From contig NZ_MZGV01000007.1 of assembly GCF_002029235.1 (NCBI RefSeq), positions 1 through 64,000 of the forward strand: a stretch of 64,000 bases of DNA. The letters run 5' to 3'. The notes under the pieces are model-generated. The model did no database searches and had not been told where the DNA came from. It saw nothing but the letters and a program-made list of their open reading frames with translations. A program made the position numbers and the translations under genes. Source of the DNA: Clostridium oryzae. GTDB taxonomy: Bacteria; Bacillota; Clostridia; Clostridiales; Clostridiaceae. How positions within the stretch are numbered: the first letter of the stretch is position 1; every line of letters starts with the position of its first letter. Shown one piece after another: positions 25,121 to 34,774 of the stretch.

Positions 25121-27931
25121 TTGGGAAAAAAGAAAAAGATTTTTAATAGATTTACGGCACTGACACTTATAATGTTGCTTATTTTTTCTGTTATAGTTAC
25201 TAGATTATCTTCACTCCAAATTGTTAATGCTGATGAGTATATTGCGAAAGCAAATACAAAATCTATAAGGCAGATACCTGAGCAGGCTCCAAGGGGTAAA
25301 ATTGTAGATAAGCATGGTGTGGTTTTGGCTACTAATAAACAAAGCTACACAATAGAATATATGGAAACTTCAACTGGTGAGGATGATTTTTTCACTACCT
25401 TTAAAAAGGTTTTTGAGTATATTGATGAGTCTTCAAAGAAATACAAAAACGATAAGCTTTTAGATGAGTTGGAACTAAAGGTAAAACCCTATAGGTTTGA
25501 ATTTACTTCATCCATTAAGAGTGTAAAGAGAGCTCAGGAACTTCAATTTAAAAAAGATAGAGGAATGCAGGATATAGTTGAAAAAGAATTATTTGAAAAG
25601 AAAAAAGAAGACAGCGATTTGACTGATGGTGATAAGAAAAAAATTAATGCAGCTCTTATGAAGATAACGCCGGAAGAAACTTTTGACTATCTTGTGTTTA
25701 AGTATGATTTATACAAATTATTAAAGCTTAGCAGTGATGAAGAGAAACAGCTTGTTAAAAATATAGAAAATAAGAAGATGTCTTACCATGAGCTTAAAGA
25801 GATGCTTTTAAAAAAGTATTCCGTAACTGAATTAAGAAGATATCTTCTTGTTAAAGATGCCATTCAAATGCAGAGTTATTCAAGCTATAAGCCTGTTACT
25901 ATAGCATCTAATGTTAGTAAACATCTTGCTCTGCTTTTCCAACAGGTTAAAAGTGGATTACCTGGAATAGATGTAAGTCTTGAACCCATAAGATATTATC
26001 CTAAAGGCAGTCTGGGGTCAAATTTTCTAGGATATATTTCAAAAATACCGGAAAGCAGTTCAAGTAAATATGAAGAAAAAGGTTATGATACAAGTACGGA
26101 TTATATAGGAATGGCTGGACTTGAAAGTGCTTTTGAGGATAGACTTAAGGGCTCTAAAGGTGGAACAACAGTAAGAGTTAACAGTCAGGGAAGAGCAACA
26201 GAAGAATTGTTCAAGCTCGATCCGTATCCAGGACAAAACATGGTACTTACAATCGACAGTAAACTTCAGAAGGTTGCAGAAGATGCCCTTCAGGAGAGAT
26301 TGACATATCTGCAGCAACATCCTCATCAGGGCTCTGATGTTAATACAGCAAATGCAACAAGTGGTGCAGCAGTTGTGTTGGATGTAAAAACTGGGGGGGT
26401 ACTTGCGATGGCAAGCTTACCTAAATATAACCCGAATCTTTTCTCAATACCAGGTAAGCTTACAGCAAAAAAGAGCAGAGAACTATTCTCTCCGGACTAT
26501 AAGAAATTTGCTGAAGAGTATATTGCGAAAAATCACTTGAATGTAACACCGAGTTATCTATTTGATTTTAAAACTAACAGAGACAGATATAATGTATACC
26601 CGAAACCATTTACCAATTATGCTACAACTGCTACACCTGTAGGTTCTACCTTCAAGCCTATGACAGCTATAGCCGCTCTAGAAACGGGAGTATATAAGCC
26701 AGGGGGGTTAATCAATGATACTGGTATATTCACAAAAAATGGTTTCAAAGGACATGATTTAAATAGACCGAGAGGATTAATTGATCTAGGAGAAGCCCTT
26801 GCAATTTCCTGTAACTATTTCTTTTTCGAACTAGGAGACAGGCTATATAATCTTGGGGGACTGGACGAATTAGCTAAGTACGCATGGAAATTTGGTCTTG
26901 GAGTTGATCCGAAGTCAAATGCCCAACGTTCTACAGGACTTGAGATATCAGAGGGTTTTGGTAATGTATATAATGATTACACCAACAGACTGTTAAGTTC
27001 CAGCAGTTCCAGTAGTTTCAGCTTTGATATGGTTAATATGCTTAAGGCCGGCAAATATAATGGCTTCAGTTTTACACCTATAGATATAGGCTATAATGAA
27101 TCCGATAAGAAATCTATTGCGGATGCTAAAGCTGCCATTAAAGCAAGATTCAAGGATGCAATAATGAAAGGCGACAGAAATAGTCAGAATGAATTTTATA
27201 ATAAATTGCAAAAGGATATGACTCCGTTATTTAGAAAAATGATCAGTGTACTTCCAGATGCATCAAGATCACAATATAAGTCTAATGATGCAGTTAGGAT
27301 GGCAGAAGCTTTAGCAGATATGATCACTTATAATTTTATTCCTCAGGTAACGACTCCAGGTAACGTATATAATGCAGCTTTGGGACAAGGAATAGATCAA
27401 TTTACACCTGTTCAGATGGCAAATTATATAGCTACCTTTGCAAACGGAGGAACAAGGTATAAGGTTCATTTGGTTAAGGAATTTAGAGATGCCAGTGGAA
27501 AGGTGGTTCAAAAATATAAGCCTGAAGTGGTGTCAAAGACAACCATAAAGAAATCTACTTTTGATGCGGTTGTATCTGGAATGAAATTAGTTACAAGTGC
27601 CGAAGATGGTACAGCAGGAAGTACGTTTAATAACTTTCCGATTCAAACTGCAGGTAAAACTGGTTCAGCAACCTATATACAGGGTGGTAAACAGGAAAAG
27701 GTAGGAAGAACTTCCTATGGACTATATTTGGGCTTTGCACCAGTGAATAAACCTAAAATCGCAGTTTTTGTTATTATCTACAATGGTGGTCATGGTGGAT
27801 ATGTAGCTGAAGTAGCAAAAAAGATATATGAACAATATTTCCATCTAAATGATAAAAAGACGAAAGATACAAATGATGTGACTAAAGCAGAAGATACTGC
27901 AAAAACAAATAATAATAATATTCAGCAATAA
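25121..27931 (+). CDS. mrdA: Penicillin-binding protein 2 (elongation transpeptidase), first copy
   Basis: A 936-residue class B PBP for lateral-wall cross-linking. One N-terminal transmembrane helix (about 10-28) precedes a long pedestal domain with a clostridial-type insertion. The transpeptidase domain carries the SxxK nucleophile in GSTFKP (S near residue 509), SCN in AISCNYFFFELG, and KTGSA near residue 846. The start is TTG after AAGGAGG, directly following mreD. At over 900 residues it is longer than the roughly 630-residue enterobacterial enzyme, as is usual in clostridia. A near-full-length paralogue follows after 336 bases. An intrinsic terminator separates the two. Confidence 0.95.
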   Translation: MGKKKKIFNRFTALTLIMLLIFSVIVTRLSSLQIVNADEYIAKANTKSIRQIPEQAPRGKIVDKHGVVLATNKQSYTIEYMETSTGEDDFFTTFKKVFEYIDESSKKYKNDKLLDELELKVKPYRFEFTSSIKSVKRAQELQFKKDRGMQDIVEKELFEKKKEDSDLTDGDKKKINAALMKITPEETFDYLVFKYDLYKLLKLSSDEEKQLVKNIENKKMSYHELKEMLLKKYSVTELRRYLLVKDAIQMQSYSSYKPVTIASNVSKHLALLFQQVKSGLPGIDVSLEPIRYYPKGSLGSNFLGYISKIPESSSSKYEEKGYDTSTDYIGMAGLESAFEDRLKGSKGGTTVRVNSQGRATEELFKLDPYPGQNMVLTIDSKLQKVAEDALQERLTYLQQHPHQGSDVNTANATSGAAVVLDVKTGGVLAMASLPKYNPNLFSIPGKLTAKKSRELFSPDYKKFAEEYIAKNHLNVTPSYLFDFKTNRDRYNVYPKPFTNYATTATPVGSTFKPMTAIAALETGVYKPGGLINDTGIFTKNGFKGHDLNRPRGLIDLGEALAISCNYFFFELGDRLYNLGGLDELAKYAWKFGLGVDPKSNAQRSTGLEISEGFGNVYNDYTNRLLSSSSSSSFSFDMVNMLKAGKYNGFSFTPIDIGYNESDKKSIADAKAAIKARFKDAIMKGDRNSQNEFYNKLQKDMTPLFRKMISVLPDASRSQYKSNDAVRMAEALADMITYNFIPQVTTPGNVYNAALGQGIDQFTPVQMANYIATFANGGTRYKVHLVKEFRDASGKVVQKYKPEVVSKTTIKKSTFDAVVSGMKLVTSAEDGTAGSTFNNFPIQTAGKTGSATYIQGGKQEKVGRTSYGLYLGFAPVNKPKIAVFVIIYNGGHGGYVAEVAKKIYEQYFHLNDKKTKDTNDVTKAEDTAKTNNNNIQQ

Positions 27932-27934
27932 TAT

Positions 27935-27982
27935 AATAACGGTTTAGTGAAATTTTAAAAAGATCACTAAGCCGTTATTTTT
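27935..27982 (+). terminator. Terminator after first PBP2 gene
   Basis: AATAACGGTTTAGTGA pairs with TCACTAAGCCGTTATT and is followed by TTTT. It should end the mre-mrdA transcript, so the second PBP2 gene needs its own promoter. Confidence 0.88.
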
Positions 27983-28134
27983 TAGCTTTACTTTTATGTA
28001 TAATTTATGGATTTATAGTAAAAGAATATTATGGCGTATTAAAAAGACATTCAAATTAATACTGTTGTAAAATTATTACATAAATGTTACAGTTATGTAT
28101 GTGAATACGTATAAATACTTAGACGTACTTTATG

Positions 28135-28250
28135 ATATATAAGTTGTGAAAGTTCTAATACATTCTGACTTCTAAAAGATCCTAGGGTCAACCGATTCAG
28201 CAGTGATATTTTAGAAGCCATAATGTAAGAACTTTATTGCAACTTATATA
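28135..28250 (-). repeat. Palindromic MITE-like element, copy 2
   Basis: About 115 bp, inverted relative to the copy at 4140. The ends are ATATATAAGTT and AACTTATATA, with TTCTGACTTCTAAAAG and TTTTAGAAGCCATAATG as inner arms and a CCTAGGGTC centre. It has an additional insertion of roughly 15 bases near the centre (around CGATTCAGCAGTGAT). Like copy 1, it ends just before a ribosome binding site, here that of the second PBP2 gene. Confidence 0.8.
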
Positions 28251-28267
28251 GGTAAAGGGTTCATGGG

Positions 28268-31048
28268 GTGAGAAGATTGAAAAAAAAGAAAAAAATATTT
28301 AATAGGTTTACAGCGCTGATACTAATAATGTTTATGATTTTTTCTGTTATAGTTACTAGATTAACTTCTTTACAGATAATAAATGCCGATGAATATATTG
28401 CAAAGGCAAATACAAAGTCTATAAGGCAGATATCGGAACAGGCACCGAGAGGAAAAATCATAGATTCTAAAGGGGTTGTCTTAGCTACAAATAAGCAGAG
28501 TTACACCATAGTATATATGGAACCTGAAAATGTGGAAAAAAGTTTCTTTCCAACCTTTAAAAAGGTGTTTAGATATTTAGAGAAGTCAAAAGAAAAAGGA
28601 AAGAATGATAAACTTCTAGATGAATTACAGCTTAAAGTGAATCCATATAGATTTGAATTTTCTTCTTCAGTAGAAAAAGTTAAGCAGGCCCAAGAGATTC
28701 AATTTAAAAAGGACAGACAAATGCAAGGTTTTGTCGAAAAGAAATTATTTGATAAAATTAAAAATGATACCGAACTGACAGATGCGGATAAGAAGAAAGT
28801 TAATGAAGCATTGCTTAAGATGACACCTGAAGAAACGTTTGATTATCTTGTTTACAAATATCATCTTTATAAGCTTTTAGGATTAAGCAGTGAAAAACAA
28901 AGTGAGCTAAGAGATAAAGTGAAGCATAAAAAAATCAGCTATCATCAGATAAAGGAAATGTTATTAAAAAAGTATTCTGTTGATGAACTTAGAAAGTATT
29001 TATTAGTTAAGGATAAAATTGAACTTCAAAAATATACTGTCTATAAACCTGTAACTATTGCTTCTAATGTTAGTAAGCGTATGGCACTTCTTTTTGAACA
29101 AATTAAAGGTGAATTACCTGGAATAGATGTTAAGCTTCAACCAATAAGATGTTATCCTAAAGGGAGCTTAGGATCTGATTTTATAGGTTATATTTCAAAG
29201 ATACCTGAAAGCAGCTCCAGCAGGTACGAAGAAAGAGGATATGATGTAAGTTCAGATTATATAGGTATGGCAGGTCTTGAGAGTGCATTTGAGGATAGAC
29301 TAAAGGGTTCGAAAGGCGGAACTACCGTAAGAGTAAATAATGAGGGAAGAGCTACAGAGGAATTATTTAAACTTGATCCTTATCCTGGTCAGAATGTGAT
29401 TCTTACAATCGACAGTAAACTTCAAAAGACGGCGGAAGACGCATTGCAGCAGAGAATGACAGCCCTTCAAGTTAACCGTCATCCAGAACAAGGGATGGAT
29501 ACAGGAAATGCAACCAGTGGAGCAGCTGTTGCTATAGATGTAAAAACAGGAGCTATTCTAGCTATGGCTAGCTTACCTAAATATAATCCCAATGTATTTT
29601 CAATACCAGGGAGGCTTACAGCTAAAAAGAGCAGAGAATTGTTTTCTCCTGATTATAGAAGCTTTGCAAAAAAATATATAGAAAGAATGAATTTAAGTGT
29701 AAGTCCAAATTACTTATTTGATTTTAAGCAAAATAGAGATAAATATAATATATATCCAAAGCCATTTACCAATTACGCAACGACAGCTATACCATGTGGT
29801 TCTACTTTTAAGCCGCTAACTGCAATTGCTGCACTTGAAACAGGAGTGTTACAGCCTAATGAAACTATAAGAGATGAAGGTGTATATAAAGTACATAATT
29901 ATAATAGATCCTGTTGGTTATGGAAGGAACACCATGCAACTCACGGTATAATAGATGTAGGAACAGCTCTTGAAAAATCTTGTAACTATTTCTTTTATGA
30001 GTTAGGGAATCGATTATATAATCTTGGAGGTCTTAATGAACTTGCAAAGTATGCATGGAAATTTGGGCTAGGAGTTAATCCTAAATCAAATGCAAAAAGA
30101 TCTACGGGACTTGAAATATATGAGGGTTTTGGTAATGTATATAATGACAGTACCGATAAGCAGCTTTCTGCTAATAGTTTTAAATTTGATATAGCAAAAA
30201 TGCTTAAGGAAGGTAGATATAGAAGTTTTAGTTTTACACCTATAGATATATACTATAATGCTTCAGACAAACAGGTGATTGCTGATGCAAAAGCGGCTAT
30301 TAAGGATAGGTTCAAAATTGCTATAACCGGTGAATATGATAAAAATCAGAGTGCATTTTATAACAAATTGCAGAAAGATTTTTTAAAGCTATTTAAAGAT
30401 CTTATTGATGTGCTGCCAGAAGATGAGAAGGAAACTTACCAGCCAAATGATCCGACTCAAATGTCAACGGCTTTGGCAAATATGGTAACGTATGATTTTA
30501 TTCCTCAGATACAGACGCCGGCAAATGTATATAATGCCTCAATAGGGCAAGGAATAAATCAATTTACTCCAGTTCAGCTAGCAAATTATATAGCCACGTT
30601 TGCCAATGGCGGTACTAGGTATAAGGCCCATTTAGTTAGTGAATTTAAGGATGCCAGTGGAAAGATTATAGAAAAATATAAACCTGAAGTTGTCGAAAGG
30701 ATAAAGTTGAAACAGTCTACGATAGATGCAGTAAAGAAAGGAATGAGGAAAGTCACTGATGAAAATGGTACAGCTGGATCAACTTTCGCAAACTTTCCTA
30801 TTCAGACAGCAGGAAAGACAGGTTCTGGAACATACTTAGAAAATGGAAAACAGGAAAAGGTAGGAAGAACCTCCTATGGAGTATATTTAGGCTTTGCACC
30901 GCTTAATAATCCTGAGATAGCTGTTTGTGTTGTTATTTACAACGGTGGACACGGCGGCTATGTATCTGAAGTTGCTAAAAAAATATATGAACAGCATTTT
31001 CACTTAAGAGAAAACGATATAAGCAAAGAGAGAATTGCAAAGGAATAA
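28268..31048 (+). CDS. Penicillin-binding protein 2, second tandem copy
   Basis: A 926-residue class B PBP, highly similar along its whole length to the preceding protein. It shares KKKKIFNRFTAL at the N-terminus, IRQISEQAPRGKI, GSTFKP (Ser near residue 512), EKSCNYFFYELG and KTGSG near residue 850. So all transpeptidase motifs are kept and it is likely functional. The frame opens at GTG 28268 after AAAGGG; TTG 28277 corresponds to the start of the first copy and is an alternative. It has an independent leader with a palindromic element. Different expression (for example growth versus sporulation) is plausible but not shown. Confidence 0.92.
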   Translation: MRRLKKKKKIFNRFTALILIMFMIFSVIVTRLTSLQIINADEYIAKANTKSIRQISEQAPRGKIIDSKGVVLATNKQSYTIVYMEPENVEKSFFPTFKKVFRYLEKSKEKGKNDKLLDELQLKVNPYRFEFSSSVEKVKQAQEIQFKKDRQMQGFVEKKLFDKIKNDTELTDADKKKVNEALLKMTPEETFDYLVYKYHLYKLLGLSSEKQSELRDKVKHKKISYHQIKEMLLKKYSVDELRKYLLVKDKIELQKYTVYKPVTIASNVSKRMALLFEQIKGELPGIDVKLQPIRCYPKGSLGSDFIGYISKIPESSSSRYEERGYDVSSDYIGMAGLESAFEDRLKGSKGGTTVRVNNEGRATEELFKLDPYPGQNVILTIDSKLQKTAEDALQQRMTALQVNRHPEQGMDTGNATSGAAVAIDVKTGAILAMASLPKYNPNVFSIPGRLTAKKSRELFSPDYRSFAKKYIERMNLSVSPNYLFDFKQNRDKYNIYPKPFTNYATTAIPCGSTFKPLTAIAALETGVLQPNETIRDEGVYKVHNYNRSCWLWKEHHATHGIIDVGTALEKSCNYFFYELGNRLYNLGGLNELAKYAWKFGLGVNPKSNAKRSTGLEIYEGFGNVYNDSTDKQLSANSFKFDIAKMLKEGRYRSFSFTPIDIYYNASDKQVIADAKAAIKDRFKIAITGEYDKNQSAFYNKLQKDFLKLFKDLIDVLPEDEKETYQPNDPTQMSTALANMVTYDFIPQIQTPANVYNASIGQGINQFTPVQLANYIATFANGGTRYKAHLVSEFKDASGKIIEKYKPEVVERIKLKQSTIDAVKKGMRKVTDENGTAGSTFANFPIQTAGKTGSGTYLENGKQEKVGRTSYGVYLGFAPLNNPEIAVCVVIYNGGHGGYVSEVAKKIYEQHFHLRENDISKERIAKE

Positions 31049-31095
31049 AAAAGAGAAAAGTGAAGGTGGGAATTCAGCTGCACTGAATTTCGATG

Positions 31096-31426
31096 AATCA
31101 ATTTTTTTAGGCATTCATGTTTTGGCTAATGCTAAGATACTTTTATATATAAGTATTTTGTAAATATTAAGAGGTAGGGCATAGGAAATGTTGTGGAACG
31201 AAGGAGATATAGAGTGAATTTAGCGATTGTTAGCGAATTTATGTGAATTTCCGTTAAGATTTGGGCAGTGTTTGAGGCGTAGACGAGTTTGCCCCAATTA
31301 GGAAATTTACATAAATTAGTGTTACAATTGCTTAATAAACGGATCAATCTCCGTAGTGCACAACATTTCATTTTTTAGTCTTAAGGAAATTATGATTTTT
31401 GCCAATTGTGGATAGCTTTTAACTGT
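31096..31426 (+). repeat. Composite repeat: R-like, L module, long hairpin insert, R module
   Basis: A degenerate R module (about 31105-31140) is followed by the L module (31151-31196, ending GGGCATAGGAAATGTTGTGG). An insert with a nearly continuous hairpin follows. GAAATGTTGTG (31185-31195) pairs with CACAACATTTC (31359-31369), GGAGAT (31203) with ATCTCC (31347), and AATTTATGTGAATTTCC (31236) with GGAAATTTACATAAATT (31301). TTTGGGCA pairs with TGCCCCAA near the tip. After a T run comes an R module (31371-31426). No gene is supported. The preceding 31049-31095 holds an AATTCAG-type hairpin. Confidence 0.7.
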
Positions 31427-31443
31427 GTATGAATAAATTGTAT

Positions 31444-31655
31444 AGTTGATAAAAGGATATAACTATATAATATGCGAAGTAATATGAAGAAAGCTCTTAA
31501 GAAAATACTAGTAAATAAATAAACTAGAAAAATAATTTGTGAGAAGTAATGTAGAAAATAATGCTTTGTAAATGCATAGAGTCGGCATAGGGTAGGAAGT
31601 GGTTGGAGGAGGCATTTTCCAGCCGACGGAAATCACTTCCTACCATTTTTTTTAT
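31444..31655 (+). ncRNA. Candidate structured RNA, copy 1
   Basis: About 210 bases homologous throughout to 61436-61638. At the 3' end GGTAGGAAGTG (31591-31601) pairs with CACTTCCTACC (31634-31644) and is followed by eight T. In the other copy the arms differ but still pair. The loop GGCATTTTYCAGCCGACGG is conserved. GTCGGC (31581-31586) could also pair with GCCGAC in the loop, as a pseudoknot. TATATAAT near the left edge could be a -10 box. No open frame explains the conservation. It ends about 100 bases before minC. I cannot assign it to a known RNA family. Confidence 0.55.
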
Positions 31656-31751
31656 ATGTTCATATCTTTTTTTGAATTTATTTAAAAATAAGAAGGAATT
31701 TTATGATGCTGTGTTGAATATTTAATTACACTCAGATACGGAGGTTTTCCA

Positions 31752-32381
31752 ATGGAGGACAGAATAATTATTAAAGGTAATAAGGATGGACTTAATGCAG
31801 TAATCAACATGGATAAATTTGGGGATTTTCAAGACATGCTTGATGCTCTTAGCAGTAGATTGGAAAAGGGGAAAAAATTTTATAAAGGTTGTACCTTAAA
31901 AATAACGACGGATTTGAAGCTTATAAACGAAAGACAGTCGATAAAATTAAAGGAAAAGCTGTTCGAGGACTTTCAAATAAAAGATTGCATATTTGAAGAT
32001 GCCTCTGAAAAAAAGAATAAAGTATTTACAGGAGTGTATGAAGGAAGGACGAAGTTTATAAGAAAAACTGTAAGAAGTGGTCAAGTAATACAATATAATG
32101 GTAATTTGGTTATTATCGGTGATGTCAATCCTGGCTCAGAGGTTGAAGCTAGCGGCAATATTATAGTTCTTGGAAAACTTAGAGGGTACGTAAAAGCTGG
32201 TGTCGGGGGCAATGAAAGAGCAATAGTTGCTGCCTTTTTGCTGCAGCCAGATATACTTCAAATAGCTCATCTGATTACTAGGGCTCCTGAAGATAATTTA
32301 AAACCATCATACCCAGAAGTAGCAAAAATTAAAGAGGGTTCGATAATAGTGGAACCTTATATACCAGATAAATATATATAA
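31752..32381 (+). CDS. minC: Septum site-determining protein MinC
   Basis: A 209-residue inhibitor of FtsZ assembly. The N-terminal FtsZ-interacting domain (about 1-100) is followed by a C-terminal beta-helix (about 105-205) with the signature [18 protein letters not shown] and [10 protein letters not shown], which binds MinD. It starts with ATG after CGGAGG, with minD 19 bases after its stop. It heads the minCDE operon; upstream lies a repeat-rich noncoding region rather than the preceding gene's promoter. Confidence 0.95.
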   Translation: MEDRIIIKGNKDGLNAVINMDKFGDFQDMLDALSSRLEKGKKFYKGCTLKITTDLKLINERQSIKLKEKLFEDFQIKDCIFEDASEKKNKVFTGVYEGRTKFIRKTVRSGQVIQYNGNLVIIGDVNPGSEVEASGNIIVLGKLRGYVKAGVGGNERAIVAAFLLQPDILQIAHLITRAPEDNLKPSYPEVAKIKEGSIIVEPYIPDKYI

Positions 32382-32400
32382 CATACAGGAGGTTTATTAA

Positions 32401-33201
32401 ATGGGAGAAGCAATAGTTGTAACATCAGGAAAAGGCGGGGTTGGAAAAACTACTACTACAGCTAATTTAGGTACTGCACTTGCGGCCATGGGCAAGAAAG
32501 TGACTGTAGTGGATGGTGATACTGGACTTAGAAATCTTGATGTTCTTATGGGACTTGAGAACAGAATAGTATTTACGCTAATCGACGTAATAGAAGATAG
32601 ATGTAGATTAAAACAAGCTATGATAAAGGATAAAAGATTTAACAATTTATATTTGCTTCCTACGGCTCAAACGAGAGATAAGGATGATATAAAAACTGAG
32701 GATATGCTTAAAATTATAAATGAATTAAAGGAAGAAATGGACTATGTTTTAATAGATTGTCCAGCAGGCATAGAGCAAGGCTTTGAAAATGCTATAGCCG
32801 GTGCAGACAGAGCTGTAGTAGTTGTTAATCCTGAAGTAACATCTGTAAGAGATGCAGATAGGGTTATTGGAAAGTTAGATGCAAAAGGGTTAGAAAGACA
32901 TGAACTCATTATAAATAGGCTAAATGTAAGTATGGTAAAAAAAGGTGATATGCTTAATATTAATGATATTATAGAAACACTATCAGTAAAGCTCATTGGA
33001 GTAGTGCCGGATGATAGGGATATAACAGTTTCTACAAACAAAGGTGAACCTATAGTTTTGGATGATAAAGCATATGCAGGTCAAGCATTTAAAAACATAG
33101 CTAAACGAATAACAGGTGAGGAAGTACCACTAATGAATTTGGATGAAGAGAGCAGTGGTATTATAGCTACTATAAAGAAACTGTTTAAAATAGGGGGATG
33201 A
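32401..33201 (+). CDS. minD: Septum site-determining ATPase MinD
   Basis: A 266-residue deviant Walker-A ATPase that recruits MinC to the membrane. The motif GKGGVGKTTTTANLG (about residues 10-24), the switch region DCPAGIEQGFENA, and a C-terminal amphipathic membrane-targeting helix (IIATIKKLFKIGG) are all visible. It starts after AGGAGG. The last four bases overlap minE. Confidence 0.98.
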   Translation: MGEAIVVTSGKGGVGKTTTTANLGTALAAMGKKVTVVDGDTGLRNLDVLMGLENRIVFTLIDVIEDRCRLKQAMIKDKRFNNLYLLPTAQTRDKDDIKTEDMLKIINELKEEMDYVLIDCPAGIEQGFENAIAGADRAVVVVNPEVTSVRDADRVIGKLDAKGLERHELIINRLNVSMVKKGDMLNINDIIETLSVKLIGVVPDDRDITVSTNKGEPIVLDDKAYAGQAFKNIAKRITGEEVPLMNLDEESSGIIATIKKLFKIGG

Positions 33202-33476
33202 ATTTTGTGGACTTGTTAAAGATGTTAGGAATAAATAGAACCTCATCTAAAGATATCGCCAAAGATAGGCTTAGACTTATTTTGATAAATGATAGAGCTG
33301 CTTTGTCACCTGATGTTATTGATAATATTAAAAGAGAGATACTTGACGTTATATCTAAATATGTTGAAATTGATAATTCTGAAGTAGAGATAGAACTTAC
33401 AAAGACCAATGAAGATAATGGCAACTTTCCAGCACTTGTTGCAAATATCCCGATAAGAAAAGCAAAGAGCAGATAG
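33198..33476 (+). CDS. minE: Cell division topological specificity factor MinE
   Basis: A 92-residue MinD partner that stimulates its ATPase and confines the MinCD inhibitor to the poles. The N-terminal MinD-contact segment ends in the conserved TSSKDIAKDRLRLILINDR, and the C-terminal dimerisation domain follows. The start overlaps the minD stop, indicating translational coupling. Confidence 0.95.
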   Translation: MNFVDLLKMLGINRTSSKDIAKDRLRLILINDRAALSPDVIDNIKREILDVISKYVEIDNSEVEIELTKTNEDNGNFPALVANIPIRKAKSR

Positions 33477-33645
33477 AGATAATTGGAATAGATTTTTTTA
33501 TGCTAAACTGTTATAATCAATAAGAAAGCCTAATATAGGGTACAAAATGCGATAGGTTGCTTACTTTCACACTATTAGGACTAAGTTTCGTATTATTTAT
33601 CGATAGAGCTAAATTACTGATTATATTAAACTGGGAGGTATAAAA

Positions 33646-34758
33646 TTGCTGGGAAAGTTTACAGTTGATAGGAAAGTTCTAAAGCATTTTGATTTTGGAA
33701 TATTATTAGTAGCACTTATTATTGTTGCATTTGGGTGTATAAACATATATTATGCGGTAGGTACCCATTTAATGAAAATGCAGATTTTATTCCTTCTGAT
33801 AAGTGTAGTTGTTGTCTGCGTAATGTCATTGATAGATTATAATGTGCTTGGTAATTATGCATATATTTTTTATGCAGGTACTATTTTATTACTTATATAT
33901 AATGATGTGGCCGGTAAAGTTGTAAATGGAGCCAAAGGCTGGATACGAATAGGTGGAGTTAGCATGCAGCCTTCAGAATTTGCAAAGCTTGCTATGTTGA
34001 TTCTACTTGCAAAGAAGCTTGAGGATATGGAAGGAAACATAAATAATGTTAAGAACTTTATGATACTTACTTTCTATGCTGCTATCCCCATGGGACTTAT
34101 AATTATACAACCTGATATGGGAATGACGATGGTATGTTTCTTTATAGCACTAGGAATATATTTTATTATGGGATTAGATCTTAAGATTATTGTTGGTGGA
34201 CTAGCCAGCTTGGCTGTTGCTGTAGCTATACTATTTAATTCAAGCATTATGCCTGAATATTGGAAGAGTAGACTGACTGTATTTCTTCATCCAGAGGCTG
34301 ACGAGCTGGGAAAAGGACTTCAGATAGTGCGTTCACTGATCGCTATAGGTTCAGGCTCTTTGTTTGGTTCTGGAGAAAAGATAGGCCCGGCTTCTCACCA
34401 GGGATTTATTAATTTCGTTCCAGAGAGACAAAATGACTTTATTTTTGCAGTAGTAGGTGAAAAGTGGGGGTTCGTTGGTTCAGTAATGCTTCTACTATTT
34501 TATGCCATACTACTTGTGAAAATCTTAAAGATAGCTAGGAGTAGTAAGGATATATTTGGAACAGTAATCTGCGTAGGTGTATTTTCATCATTTTTATTTT
34601 CTGTAGTGTGGAATATAGGAATGGCTATAAGTATGCTTCCAGTTTCAGGTCTAACATTGCCGTTTATGAGTGCTGGTGGTAGTTCGCTTGTTACAAATTT
34701 TATAGCGCTTGGTCTTGTAATTAATGTTGGTATGCGAAGGAAAAAAATTAACTTTTAA
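33646..34758 (+). CDS. rodA: RodA/FtsW-family SEDS glycosyltransferase
   Basis: A 370-residue integral membrane protein with about ten transmembrane helices. SEDS proteins polymerise lipid II together with a class B PBP. Family motifs are [22 protein letters not shown], the loop [18 protein letters not shown], and [19 protein letters not shown]; the C-terminus has [13 protein letters not shown]. It starts with TTG after GGGAGG. The context (min, PBP2, mre) supports RodA rather than FtsW. A 169-base gap precedes it, so it may have its own promoter. Confidence 0.93.
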   Translation: MLGKFTVDRKVLKHFDFGILLVALIIVAFGCINIYYAVGTHLMKMQILFLLISVVVVCVMSLIDYNVLGNYAYIFYAGTILLLIYNDVAGKVVNGAKGWIRIGGVSMQPSEFAKLAMLILLAKKLEDMEGNINNVKNFMILTFYAAIPMGLIIIQPDMGMTMVCFFIALGIYFIMGLDLKIIVGGLASLAVAVAILFNSSIMPEYWKSRLTVFLHPEADELGKGLQIVRSLIAIGSGSLFGSGEKIGPASHQGFINFVPERQNDFIFAVVGEKWGFVGSVMLLLFYAILLVKILKIARSSKDIFGTVICVGVFSSFLFSVVWNIGMAISMLPVSGLTLPFMSAGGSSLVTNFIALGLVINVGMRRKKINF

Positions 34759-34774
34759 TGAACGGGGGATTATT

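Noticed and set aside
31096-31655. CRISPR-like repeats
   Set aside because: The repeated modules are dispersed, not regularly spaced, and no cas genes are in the window.
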